In this document: positions 8,465 to 16,261 of the stretch, piece after piece | Layout: every line of letters starts with the position of its first letter | How positions within the stretch are numbered: the first letter of the stretch is position 1 | DNA from: Planctomycetota bacterium | GTDB lineage: Bacteria > Planctomycetota > Phycisphaerae > Phycisphaerales > Zrk34 | Assembly (NCBI GenBank): GCA_016125255.1 | Contig: WGMD01000002.1 | Span: 682,001-746,000 of the forward strand | Reading direction: 5' to 3' | DNA: 64,000 nt | The notes under the pieces: model-generated | Told to the model about the DNA's origin: nothing | Seen by the model: the letters and a program-made list of their open reading frames with translations, nothing else | Database searches by the model: none | Position numbers and translations under genes: made by a program

Positions 8465-10146
8465 ATGGGGGGTTGATCAGCGATTTTGATGAGCATTTCG
8501 ACGGCTTGTTCGACCCAGCCGGAGTCCCAGTGGTGGCGGCGCTCCGGGCCGTCCGCGAATTCGTGGGGGATCTGAAGCTGATCGAGCAATGTGTGCGCCC
8601 GCTGCATGTCGTCACGGAAATGGTCGTACCCGAGCAGGGCGAGGCGTTCGCGGCGGTGGAGGATACGGGCCTTGTCACGGAAGGCGCGGGGCAGGGCGTA
8701 GAGGTCGAAGTTCTGCTGAGTGCCGAAGATCGGGCCCATGCCGTAATTGTCGGGCGCTTCCTTCATGAGCGGCGCGTCCCATGCGGCGGCGGCGTCGAAC
8801 AGATCGGGGAAGCGGATCGCCAGACTCATCGCGCCCCAACCGCTCTTGGAAAAGCCCAGCAGCAGGCGCTGCTTGGCCTGCGGATAAAGCTCATCGACGG
8901 CGGGGACGATGGCCTTGACCATGTAGCTTTCCTGCTGCAGGTCGGCGCTGGACGGATGATTGGCGTACCAGGGCAGCGCGGTGAACGTCGGCGCGACGAC
9001 GAGCAGGTTGTACTTGCTTTGCAGGTCGAGGCGCTGGACGGTGGTGAACCCGTCGCCGAACTGTTCGCCGCGGCCGGCCTCGACAGGCAGGACGAAGAGC
9101 ACGCGCATCGGCTTGGCGGCGTCGAAGGGTTTGTCGGGTGTGAGGATGCGCAGCGTGTTTTCACCGGGCTGAAAACGCGAGCGGAGAATCACGGTCGTGA
9201 CGTGCCCTTCCTGTTTTTTGTCACCGAGTTCGAAGGCGGGCGTGATGATCGGGCCGGCGGCTTCGGGGGCGGCGACGGGCTTGGGCGGCATCGGGCCGAG
9301 GTCGGCGGTTTGATTGGCGCCGGTGACGGGGGGCGTCACGGGGGCGGGGGTTGGGGTGGGCGTCGGGGGCGGTGTCGTTGGTGCGGGTGTTGGCGCCGCT
9401 TCGCGGCTGCCGCTAACGGGAGGTGCGGGCGCCTGCGGGGGATTGAGTTGGGCGAGCATGGCGCGGACGGCGTCGGAGGTCGCGCCGGTGCCATGCTCTT
9501 CGAGGAAACCGTCGAACAACTGCTGCGTCTGACGGCGGCGCTCGTCGAGCGTCAGACCCGAGCGATTGATGTCAAAAAGGTCCGCGGTCAGGAGCCAGAA
9601 ATCGCCCACGGCCGCCGCCTCCGGCTGATCGAGCGCCTTGGTGCGACGCGCGGCGGAGCGCAGGCGCGACAGTGATCGGTCGACCGCCGGGTCGGCGGGC
9701 CAGCGCTGGACGATGGCGTACAGGGCCTGCATCTGCATCGACAGGGCGTGCATATGCAGCGGGCCGGTCTGGGTGATCATCGCAAGCTGCGACGCATCAT
9801 CGGCCAGGTCGTTGAGCTGCTTTTTGACCGCGGCTTCGTCGGCCGCGGGACCGGGCATCAACATGGCCTTGCGCATGCGGGCCAGAAGCGCGGCCTCCTG
9901 CGAATTAGAGACGACGAAGAGGTTCGGGTCGGTCGCATCGCCCGTCGCGTTGGCCCCCGCCGGCGCGTCGCCGGGCGAGGCGTCGTCGAGATTCGGCGGC
10001 GTGAGCGGGTCGGCGAGCCCGCTCTTGATCTGCTTGCTGGGCGGCTCGGGCGTGAGCGGATCGTGGATCGGGCCGCTCTTGATCTGCGCCGTCGCGGCGG
10101 CGATGAGCAGCGGCACGATCAGCAGGGCGTTACGGACACGCAACAT
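8461..10146 (-). CDS. Exported alpha/beta-hydrolase (esterase-like) with Pro-rich linker
   Basis: 561 residues from the ATG at 10146, chosen for GGGAG 6 nt upstream. A signal peptide (LLIVPLLIAAATA, about 7-19) is followed by a short tandem repeat (QIKSG then DPLTP, twice), a helical region of roughly 150 residues, a Pro/Thr linker (PTPTPTPAPVTPP) and a C-terminal hydrolase domain. In the last, LLLGFSKSGWGAMSLA marks the nucleophile elbow as G-x-S-x-S-G rather than G-x-S-x-G. FPDLFDAAAAWDAP and a late His pair (RRHHWDSGW) fit the esterase fold. It probably acts outside the cytoplasmic membrane on an unknown ester. Stop codon lies in the REP element. Confidence 0.75.
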   Translation of the reverse strand: MLRVRNALLIVPLLIAAATAQIKSGPIHDPLTPEPPSKQIKSGLADPLTPPNLDDASPGDAPAGANATGDATDPNLFVVSNSQEAALLARMRKAMLMPGPAADEAAVKKQLNDLADDASQLAMITQTGPLHMHALSMQMQALYAIVQRWPADPAVDRSLSRLRSAARRTKALDQPEAAAVGDFWLLTADLFDINRSGLTLDERRRQTQQLFDGFLEEHGTGATSDAVRAMLAQLNPPQAPAPPVSGSREAAPTPAPTTPPPTPTPTPAPVTPPVTGANQTADLGPMPPKPVAAPEAAGPIITPAFELGDKKQEGHVTTVILRSRFQPGENTLRILTPDKPFDAAKPMRVLFVLPVEAGRGEQFGDGFTTVQRLDLQSKYNLLVVAPTFTALPWYANHPSSADLQQESYMVKAIVPAVDELYPQAKQRLLLGFSKSGWGAMSLAIRFPDLFDAAAAWDAPLMKEAPDNYGMGPIFGTQQNFDLYALPRAFRDKARILHRRERLALLGYDHFRDDMQRAHTLLDQLQIPHEFADGPERRHHWDSGWVEQAVEMLIKIADQPPM

Positions 10147-10260
10147 GAAAAGCTCCCTGTACGGCAAGGTCACCCCATTGTACCGCGCGATCCACTTGAA
10201 TGTGCAGCGCTATAATCGAGCGATGCGATACCGACAGGTATTGCACAGGGTCGTCCCGGA

Positions 10261-10296
10261 TTGACATCAAATCACCACGGATGGATAACGCTCCCC
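10261..10296 (+). promoter_or_regulatory. dnaB promoter, leaderless geometry
   Basis: A consensus -35 TTGACA (10261-10266), a 17-bp spacer and a -10-like GATAAC (10284-10289) end only 7 nt before the ATG at 10297. Transcription would begin at or next to the start codon. No Shine-Dalgarno is present. Confidence 0.6.
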
Positions 10297-11724
10297 ATGA
10301 CACGCCTCGCACGGACGCGCCAACATTTCGAACCGCAGCGCATTGAGATCGGCAAGCTTTTCGACAAGCTTCCGCCGCACTCGATCGAAGCGGAGATGAG
10401 TCTGATCGGTTCGCTGATCATGGCGGGGACGGAGAACGTGCACATCGTCGGCGAGGTGATGCAGGCCATCAAAAGCCCCGCTGATTTCTATCAGCCGCGT
10501 CACGCCCAGATTTACGAATGCCTGCTGGAGCTTTACGACCAGCACCAGTCGATCGACCTCGTGCAGCTCATGCAGCGTCTGCGCGACCGGCAGGCGGACG
10601 AAGCGGTGGGCGGGATCGATTATCTGGTGCAGCTCGCCGAGTCGGTGCCGACGTCGACGAACGCGCCGCACTACGCGCGGATCGTGCGCGACAAGGCGAA
10701 GCTGCGCGGGCTCATCAATGCGGCGGGGACGATTCTGCATGAGGCCTACGAGTCCGCCGAGCCGCCGAACCTCATCCTTGATAAGGCCGAGAAGCTGATT
10801 TTCGACATCGCGCAGTTCGCCACGACCGACGAGGCGGCGGCGCTGAGCGATCTGGTGCATCAGACATTCGAGGCACTGGAGGCGCGTCGCGAAGCGGGCG
10901 GGTCGATCACGGGGCTGCACACCGGATACTACCAGCTTGACGAAATGCTCAGCGGGCTTCAGCGCGGCGAGATGATCATCCTCGCGGCTCGCCCGTCGAT
11001 GGGCAAAACCGCGCTGGCCTTGAACATCGCCGAGCATATCGCCGTGGATAATCGTCAGCCCGTGGCGGTGTTCAGCATCGAAATGGGCAAGCAGCAGCTC
11101 GCCGAGCGTCTGCTCAGTTCGCGGTCGGGCGTCGATGCACAGCGCATGCGTCGCAACATGCTCAACGCCGACGACATCGGCCGGCTCCAGTCCGCCGGCG
11201 GCGAGCTGTCCGACGCCCCGATGTTCATCGATGACACGCCGGGCCTCTCCGTCCTTCAGCTTCGCGCCAAGGCCCGCCGACTCTACTCGCGCCATCAGAT
11301 CAAGGCCATCATGATCGATTACCTGCAATTGATGACCAGCCCCGGCGCCGAGAGCCGGCAGAACGAAGTGGGCGAGATCAGCCGCGGCGTCAAGGCGCTG
11401 GCGCGCGAACTCAATGTCCCGGTCATCTGTCTGTCGCAGCTGAATCGAAACCCCGAGGGCCGCGAGTCCAAGAAGCCGATGTTGAGCGATCTTCGCGAAT
11501 CCGGCTCGATCGAACAGGATGCGGACGTGGTCATGATGCTCCACCGCGAAGACTATTACCATCACGATGACGAATGGCGGGCCGAAAACCCCGACAAAGT
11601 CGGCGTGGCGGAACTGATCATCGCCAAACAGCGCAACGGACCCACCGGCACCGTCCCCCTCCAGTTCGACGGAAAGACGACGCGCTTCAACAATCTCGCC
11701 CGCGGCTACAGCGACATCGAGTAG
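10297..11724 (+). CDS. dnaB: Replicative DNA helicase DnaB
   Basis: 475 residues. The N-terminal domain begins with LPPHSIEAEMSLIGSLI and is joined by a linker helix to the RecA-like domain: GYYQLDEMLSGLQRGEMIILAARPSMGKTA in part (Walker A near 232-240), FSIEMG, the Walker B region IMIDYLQLM, the arginine-finger region LSQLNR and the C-terminal IIAKQRNGPTGTV. The hexameric helicase unwinds the replication fork. TTG at 10261 is also in frame but is part of the predicted -35 box, so ATG 10297 is preferred. It starts a forward run with nadK 39 bp downstream. No intein is present. Confidence 0.97.
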   Translation: MTRLARTRQHFEPQRIEIGKLFDKLPPHSIEAEMSLIGSLIMAGTENVHIVGEVMQAIKSPADFYQPRHAQIYECLLELYDQHQSIDLVQLMQRLRDRQADEAVGGIDYLVQLAESVPTSTNAPHYARIVRDKAKLRGLINAAGTILHEAYESAEPPNLILDKAEKLIFDIAQFATTDEAAALSDLVHQTFEALEARREAGGSITGLHTGYYQLDEMLSGLQRGEMIILAARPSMGKTALALNIAEHIAVDNRQPVAVFSIEMGKQQLAERLLSSRSGVDAQRMRRNMLNADDIGRLQSAGGELSDAPMFIDDTPGLSVLQLRAKARRLYSRHQIKAIMIDYLQLMTSPGAESRQNEVGEISRGVKALARELNVPVICLSQLNRNPEGRESKKPMLSDLRESGSIEQDADVVMMLHREDYYHHDDEWRAENPDKVGVAELIIAKQRNGPTGTVPLQFDGKTTRFNNLARGYSDIE

Positions 11725-11750
11725 CCCTCGCACATCCCGATCAGCCCGCG

Positions 11751-11756
11751 TAGACT
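11751..11756 (+). promoter_or_regulatory. Possible nadK -10 element, 7 nt from ATG
   Basis: TAGACT ends 7 nt before the nadK ATG and there is no Shine-Dalgarno in the 39-bp spacer after dnaB. This repeats the geometry seen at dnaB and suggests a leaderless nadK transcript in addition to read-through. No good -35 is visible. Confidence 0.35.
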
Positions 11757-11763
11757 ATCCGCC

Positions 11764-12618
11764 ATGAAACGCGTCCTGATCATCGCCAATCTCAACAAGG
11801 AAGAGGTCCACAAGGCCCTGGCGAAATTCCGCCCGTTCCTCGAGGGCCGCGCGCACATCGTCGGCGAACTGGACGTGTACGAAACCGACCCCATCACCCA
11901 CGAAGCCGACCTCGCCGTCGTGTTCGGCGGCGACGGAACCATGCTCGGCCTCGCCCGCCGCATCGTCGACGCCGGCATCCCCGTCGTCGGCGTCAACTTC
12001 GGCAAACTCGGATTCCTCGCACCCTTCCGACTCGACGAAGTCCGCGATCGATGGGACGACATCGCCGCCGGCAAGCTCCCCGCTCGTCAACGCGTCATGC
12101 TCGAAGCCACCATCACCGAAACTGGGGCCGACAAGCCGCACTTCCGATCCCTGGGCACCAATGACTGCGTCGTCACCGCCGGCCCGCCCTACCGCATGAT
12201 CGAACTCGAACTGACCATCAACCCCGACCACCGCCCCGCCGCCGCCAATATCTTCTCCGGCGACGGCGTCATCGTCGCCACACCCACCGGCTCCACCGCC
12301 TACAACCTCTCCGCCGGCGGACCCATCGTCGCCCCCGATGTCGAATCCCTCGTCGTCACCCCCGTCTGCCCGCACACCCTCTCCTTCCGCCCCACCGTCC
12401 TGTCCACCGAAGACCTCATCCAACTCCGCGTCCTCCGCGTCAACGATGGCACAACCGTCGTCCTCGACGGCCAGGTCTCCGCCCCGCTCCACGCCGGCTC
12501 CGTCCTCACCATCCGCGCCTACCCCAAACGCCTCAACGTCATCGCCAACCCCAACTCCGGCTACTGGAAGACCCTCGCCGAAAAAATGCACTGGGCCCGC
12601 CGCCCACGCTTCGAATAA
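11764..12618 (+). CDS. nadK: NAD kinase
   Basis: 284 residues, the usual size. The enzyme phosphorylates NAD+ to NADP+. The hallmark VVFGGDGTMLGLAR lies at about 52-65 and carries the catalytic Asp; VGVNFGKLGFLAPF follows, then LGTNDCVV in place of the common N-E-x-V motif, IVATPTGSTAYNLSAGGPIV near 170-190, and the C-terminal strand VVLDGQV. One oddity is the D-C where most bacterial NAD kinases have N-E. Probably transcribed after dnaB. Codon use becomes extremely C-rich toward the 3' end, similar to the following non-coding stretch. Confidence 0.95.
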   Translation: MKRVLIIANLNKEEVHKALAKFRPFLEGRAHIVGELDVYETDPITHEADLAVVFGGDGTMLGLARRIVDAGIPVVGVNFGKLGFLAPFRLDEVRDRWDDIAAGKLPARQRVMLEATITETGADKPHFRSLGTNDCVVTAGPPYRMIELELTINPDHRPAAANIFSGDGVIVATPTGSTAYNLSAGGPIVAPDVESLVVTPVCPHTLSFRPTVLSTEDLIQLRVLRVNDGTTVVLDGQVSAPLHAGSVLTIRAYPKRLNVIANPNSGYWKTLAEKMHWARRPRFE

Positions 12619-12630
12619 CCCACCCCCCGG

Positions 12631-12654
12631 CCCGCCTCGCTTCAGCGAGGCGGG
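12631..12654. terminator. GC-rich hairpin with CTTCAG/CTGAAG centre after nadK
   Basis: A perfect 11-bp stem (CCCGCCTCGCT paired with AGCGAGGCGGG) lies 12 bp after the nadK stop. Its centre reads CTTCAG, which is CTGAAG on the other strand, like the hairpins at 6392 and 17984. There is no U-run. Confidence 0.5.
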
Positions 12655-13175
12655 ACCCCCCCACGTCAAATCCCCATTCGCACCGGCGCGGCAACCCCAC
12701 CGCTTTTCGCCCTCCCCGTGCGCCCCCCTTCCCATCTCAAAATCGCACCTTTTCGCGCACCACGCCGTCACAACGCGCGCCTCCGCACGCCCGTGCGCAC
12801 CGGCGCGACCGGCTCCGTCACCCCCATGCGCGCCTTTCCACGACTTATATCAACTCATGCGCACCGTCGCGTCCGATTCGCCATCCCCGTGCGCGAAAAG
12901 CGACACCACGATGCGCCAACCTCTGCGACATCCCATTTCGACCCACACCCCCGCGTGAGGGCCGTTCGACAAGCTCACGACAAGCACGCCGGCTCCGACT
13001 CCCCGCGGCTTACGATCAACTTCCGTTTTGCGCGGCAAGTCCGAGCCGGGCTGCCCTCAGCCCGGGGTTTTAATTCGATGGTCAAAATTGAACTTGAGCA
13101 CGGCGCGATGATCTGATATCACCAATCACGAACAAGCGGTCCGGTGGACGCAACCAATTTTTCGGGGTCTCTGTG
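12655..13175. other. Gene-poor spacer with cytosine-rich repeats
   Basis: About 520 bp with no convincing gene. It is strongly C-rich on the forward strand and contains loosely repeated words (GCACCGGCGCG at 12680 and 12797, CCCCGTGCG at 12715 and 12889), a copy of the GTTCGACAAGCTCACGAC repeat near 12965 and a terminator-like hairpin at 13046-13070. Open frames here have no start signals or recognisable domains. It could be a degraded gene or carry an unannotated RNA. Confidence 0.4.
13046..13070 (+). terminator. Terminator-like hairpin with short T tract
   Basis: CCGGGCTG (13046-13053) pairs with CAGCCCGG (13058-13065) around a 4-nt loop and is followed by GGTTTTAATT. No protein-coding gene ends just upstream on this strand, so it may terminate an unannotated RNA or simply be another member of the local hairpin cluster. 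Confidence 0.4.
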
Positions 13176-13334
13176 ATGATCGACCTCTTGATGCCTGCCC
13201 TGCTGATCATGCTCGGCATCAGCATGATCATCGAAGGCAAACGGCTTCAACGTTTGAACGAACCCCGCAGCCGCGACCACCGGCGCGGAAAGCGGCTGCT
13301 GGTCGGCGCCGTGTTCTGCGGCGCAGTCACCTAG
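13176..13334 (+). CDS. Possible 52-residue membrane miniprotein
   Basis: A short frame beginning MIDLLMPALLIMLGISMII, then a charged middle (EGKRLQRLNEPRSRDHRRGKR in part) and a second hydrophobic end LLVGAVFCGAV. GC-rich third codon positions favour coding. GGGG lies a few bases upstream, and a GTG immediately precedes the ATG in frame. The family is not recognised. It could equally be chance; it lies alone within a hairpin-rich spacer. Confidence 0.35.
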   Translation: MIDLLMPALLIMLGISMIIEGKRLQRLNEPRSRDHRRGKRLLVGAVFCGAVT

Positions 13335-13350
13335 GTCCGGTTCAGATGTT

Positions 13351-13474
13351 GTCCGGGCCAGCCCGGACACGAAAGCCATGAAGAGGCACGACGCGAATGA
13401 AATGTCCGCCGCCAATCCACGCCCCGACCTATGATGCATACGGGTTCGTCAATTGGTCCGGGCAGGCCCGGACC
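13351..13474. repeat. Pair of GTCCGGGC hairpins
   Basis: Two perfect hairpins with the same stem, at 13351-13368 (GTCCGGGC, CA, GCCCGGAC) and 13455-13474 (GGTCCGGGC, AG, GCCCGGACC). Both are followed by an acgaaa-like sequence. They flank about 85 bp without a gene. Confidence 0.6.
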
Positions 13475-13586
13475 TACGAAACTGTGTGAAGGCCGGGCGG
13501 TGTGCGAATTGACATGAGAATGCCCCGGCGGGTGGGTCGTTCGACAAGCTCACGACAGGCACGCCGGCGCGGAGTCCGCAGGGATC

Positions 13587-13877
13587 ATGACACGGAAAAG
13601 GCAATGGACATGGTGGATCGTGTGCATGGTCGCACCGTGGTGCCTGCTGCCGCTGGCGGTGTGGGATCAGACGCCTCATCGATACGACTTTTTCATCGTC
13701 GGGTTCGTGACGATTGCGCCCGTCGTGGGCGCGATCGTCTTCAGCATCCGGCTGGGACTGCCGGAGTGGTGGAGATGCATCTCGCTCGTCGCCGCGACAA
13801 TGGCGATCTACTCGATCGAGCTGCCCGCCATACTTGTTTGCATCTTTGTGCTGGGCGGCGGCGACCTGGGGCAATGA
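13587..13877 (+). CDS. Small multi-pass membrane protein, unknown function
   Basis: 96 residues with a basic start (MTRKRQWTWW) and three hydrophobic segments: about 9-27, 35-55 (FFIVGFVTIAPVVGAIVF) and 64-90 (ISLVAATMAIYSIELPAIL). It ends 22 bp from the convergent PEP-CTERM gene. No family is recognised. GC-biased third positions and coherent transmembrane pattern support coding. Upstream, 13535-13565 carries another copy of the GTTCGACAAGCTCACGAC repeat. Confidence 0.55.
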   Translation: MTRKRQWTWWIVCMVAPWCLLPLAVWDQTPHRYDFFIVGFVTIAPVVGAIVFSIRLGLPEWWRCISLVAATMAIYSIELPAILVCIFVLGGGDLGQ

Positions 13878-13899
13878 CCGGGGCCGCGTCGCGGCCCGG

Positions 13900-15252
13900 C
13901 TATCGGCGCGAACGGCGGTGTTTGAGAAGGAGCAGGCCCGCAGCGAAGGGGATGAGCGTCGTCGGTTCGGGGGCGGGGGTGAGCAGGCCGTAGAGGGAGG
14001 CGTGGTTGACGTTGAACCAGATGAAGTCATTGTCGAAGTCGATGCCGTAGTAGCCGATGTGCTGTTCGTCTTCGGGGTTCACGGCGAGCATGCCGGCGCC
14101 GACCTGGCCGTCGATGGTGGTGCCGACGACGACCCACTTGTCATGCACATCGTCCCACCAGTACGGGGCGAGCTGCGATTCGGAGAGGCCGATGGCGGCG
14201 AGGGACGCTTCGTCGTAGTGAATTTCGAGTCGGACGAAGGCCTGCTCGGGAGAAGCGCCGTCGGCTTCGAGGGCATGCACGGCGGCCTGCACATCGTCAT
14301 CGGCAAGCTGCACCAGCGACGACACCACGCCGAACGCCGTGCCCATCGCCGGCGGGCCGGTGAAGGGCGTGCTCGTCGCCGACGCCGCCACGGCGTCGAG
14401 CGCATCGTTGACCGCCGCCTGCGTCGCCCCGCCGTTCGAGGTGTACTGCGGCTTCATGAAACTCGGCGGATCGGTCGGCACGGTGTCGCCGGTCAGACTG
14501 ACGATTTCGAACAAATCCGTCGCGGAGTCCATGCCGTCGATCGACCCGTCATTGCCGAAGTCGTACTCGTCGACGTACGACTCGGTGCGTTTGATGATGC
14601 CCTGGTTCTGCACGATCCAGTTGAAGGTCGTGCCGGTTTCGGTGGTTTTGTCGCCGCCGCTGTCGACGTAGGAGATGACTTCGACGGTCTTGAACTTGTC
14701 GGTGCCGAAGACGCCCAGCGGGGTCGTGACCTTTTCGCGGCCCAGATAGGAGATGGTCAGATCGAATGATCCGGCGAACGTCTCGAATCCCCCGCCGAAT
14801 TCATCGGGGATTTCGTTCTCGCCTTCGAGTTGGCCCATGAAATGGATCGAGCCGCCTTCGGGGATGAGCTGGGTCGAAGTGAACGGATGGGGATCGAGGA
14901 AGTGGGTGAAGTCATGCGACGCATCGGGGTCGCCGCCGACGATGTCGAAAAGTCCATCGGCGTTGGAGACGTAGAAGCTGGGCTGGTCGACGGTCAGGGC
15001 GAGGTCGGCCTGCTGGCCGAAGAGGGTTCGATTAGTGGCCTGAAAGATGATGTCCTGCACGAACGGGCCGAACGAGGTCAACACGCCTTGGAAGTCCGTC
15101 TCGGTGCCGGAGTGGAGGAAGACCCAGTGGGTGTTTTCGTCGATGGGGACGGTGAAGGCCTTGGACACGGCGAAGGCGTGGCGGCTGATCAAAGCCAGCA
15201 ACAAAGCGGCGATCAGCGCGAAACGGTTCGAGCAACGAGCGGCGGTGGTCAT
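13900..15252 (-). CDS. Exported PEP-CTERM-anchored protein
   Basis: 450 residues from the ATG at 15252 (GGGAG 7 nt upstream). A signal peptide (FALIAALLLALISRHAFA) is followed by a mostly beta-rich region with an EF-hand-like stretch DFGNDGSIDGMDSATD. The C-terminus is a textbook PEP-CTERM sorting signal: PEPTTLIPF, a hydrophobic helix, then KHRRSRR. Such proteins are cut and anchored by an exosortase; none is visible in this window. Residues 340-420 (YYGIDFDNDFIWFNVNHASLYGLL in part) resemble domains found in other planctomycete PEP-CTERM proteins. Function unknown; probably a cell-surface or matrix protein. Confidence 0.85.
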   Translation of the reverse strand: MTTAARCSNRFALIAALLLALISRHAFAVSKAFTVPIDENTHWVFLHSGTETDFQGVLTSFGPFVQDIIFQATNRTLFGQQADLALTVDQPSFYVSNADGLFDIVGGDPDASHDFTHFLDPHPFTSTQLIPEGGSIHFMGQLEGENEIPDEFGGGFETFAGSFDLTISYLGREKVTTPLGVFGTDKFKTVEVISYVDSGGDKTTETGTTFNWIVQNQGIIKRTESYVDEYDFGNDGSIDGMDSATDLFEIVSLTGDTVPTDPPSFMKPQYTSNGGATQAAVNDALDAVAASATSTPFTGPPAMGTAFGVVSSLVQLADDDVQAAVHALEADGASPEQAFVRLEIHYDEASLAAIGLSESQLAPYWWDDVHDKWVVVGTTIDGQVGAGMLAVNPEDEQHIGYYGIDFDNDFIWFNVNHASLYGLLTPAPEPTTLIPFAAGLLLLKHRRSRR

Positions 15253-15292
15253 GGCGAATCTCCCGACGGATAGGTTCAACAAAGGAAGGCGA

Positions 15293-15318
15293 TTTGTCCC
15301 GGCAGTTTGTCCCGTCAG
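15293..15318. promoter_or_regulatory. Tandem 13-bp direct repeat upstream of PEP-CTERM gene
   Basis: TTTGTCCCGGCAG (15293-15305) is followed immediately by TTTGTCCCGTCAG (15306-15318), 12 of 13 identical. It lies 41 bp upstream of the PEP-CTERM start in the spacer shared with the divergent small membrane gene. A regulator site is possible. Confidence 0.4.
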
Positions 15319-15508
15319 GCGGATACTAACGGCATCCGTCGGCGTCATCAAGACAAGTTTGCGAAAATTTGGAAAGAATGACAAATATCACGGATTTCAA
15401 GCCAATTTTGAGGAAAACGGGCGGGATCCGGAACGGACACCGAAGCGGCCGCCGCTGATTCATCAGCCGCCCGGCGGCACGATCTATGATCAACCGAAGG
15501 CGGGTTTC

Positions 15509-15787
15509 ATGAACGACACGCGACCGGAATTCTGGTTCTACGCCAAGCGCTATGGCTGGGGCTGGGGACTGCCCGCCCGGTGGGAGGGATGGGCTGTGCT
15601 GGTCGTCTGGCTTATCATGATCGGCGTCGGGGCGGCGTATTTCATCCAGCACGGGTTGACCGCGTTCTGGATCTTCATCGCGGTGATGATCGGCGTGCTG
15701 ACGGCGATCTGTTTCTGGAAGGGCCAGAGGCCGCGCTGGCGATGGGGCGGGTCGGGTGATGCGGACGATGCACGAAAGGACGGTTGA
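15509..15787 (+). CDS. Small two-helix membrane protein (YGWGWGLP type)
   Basis: 92 residues starting MNDTRPEFWFYAKRYGWGWG, then LPARWEGWAVLVVWLIMIGV, a turn, a second helix ending VLTAICFWKG, and an acidic tail. The FWF-x-AKRYGWGWGLP-x-x-W-x-GW pattern is shared by uncharacterised short membrane proteins in many bacteria. The frame extends upstream to 15047, but that portion overlaps the divergent gene and its promoter; ATG 15509 is chosen because conservation begins there. The stop is 3 bp before the universal stress protein gene, so the two probably form an operon. Confidence 0.75.
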   Translation: MNDTRPEFWFYAKRYGWGWGLPARWEGWAVLVVWLIMIGVGAAYFIQHGLTAFWIFIAVMIGVLTAICFWKGQRPRWRWGGSGDADDARKDG

Positions 15788-15790
15788 TCG

Positions 15791-16228
15791 ATGGAACGGA
15801 TCCTGATCGCGGTGGATTTTTCAACTTCGTCCCGTCACGTGGTCGACACGGGGGCGGCGCTGGCGAAGCGGCTCGGCGCGGCGGTGGTGCTCGTGCATGT
15901 GGAGCCGCCGGACCTGGCGATGGCGAGCGACGAGGTGAGTCTGGAGACGGCGATGGTGAGCGAAGCCAGTCGCATCCAGCAGGGCCACCGCGAACTTCAA
16001 AGCATCGCCGCGCGGCTCAAGGAGCAGGGCCTCTGCGTCACCGCTCATCTCATGCAGGGCCCGCCCGTCGATCGCATCCTCGAAGAAGCCCGGCGCTCCC
16101 AAGCCCAGCTCATCGTCATCGGCACCCACGGCCACGGCGCCGTCTACGAAGCGCTTATCGGCTCCATAAGCACCGGCGTCGCCCGCAAATCGACCTGCCC
16201 CGTCATGCTCGTGCCGCCCAATCGATGA
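15791..16228 (+). CDS. Universal stress protein (UspA family)
   Basis: 145 residues, one Usp domain. The N-terminus is ERILIAVDFSTSSRHVVDTG and the ATP-binding motif G-x2-G-x9-G-S/T is seen as GTHGHGAVYEALIGSIST (about 111-128), followed by RKSTCPVMLVP. It is therefore in the nucleotide-binding class. AAGGA precedes the start. It follows the small membrane gene by 3 bp and converges with the Sel1 lipoprotein gene. Confidence 0.92.
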   Translation: MERILIAVDFSTSSRHVVDTGAALAKRLGAAVVLVHVEPPDLAMASDEVSLETAMVSEASRIQQGHRELQSIAARLKEQGLCVTAHLMQGPPVDRILEEARRSQAQLIVIGTHGHGAVYEALIGSISTGVARKSTCPVMLVPPNR

Positions 16229-16261
16229 TGCGGCAACCAGACCGCGCACGCACCGTTTCGC

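Noticed and set aside
8095-9675. Forward frame of 526 codons crossing the RAYT, repeat and esterase-like genes
   Set aside because: It is out of frame with the RAYT gene, antisense to the esterase-like gene and shows no domain.
15047-15508. N-terminal extension of the small YGWGWGLP membrane protein
   Set aside because: It runs antisense into the PEP-CTERM gene; the conserved region begins at ATG 15509.
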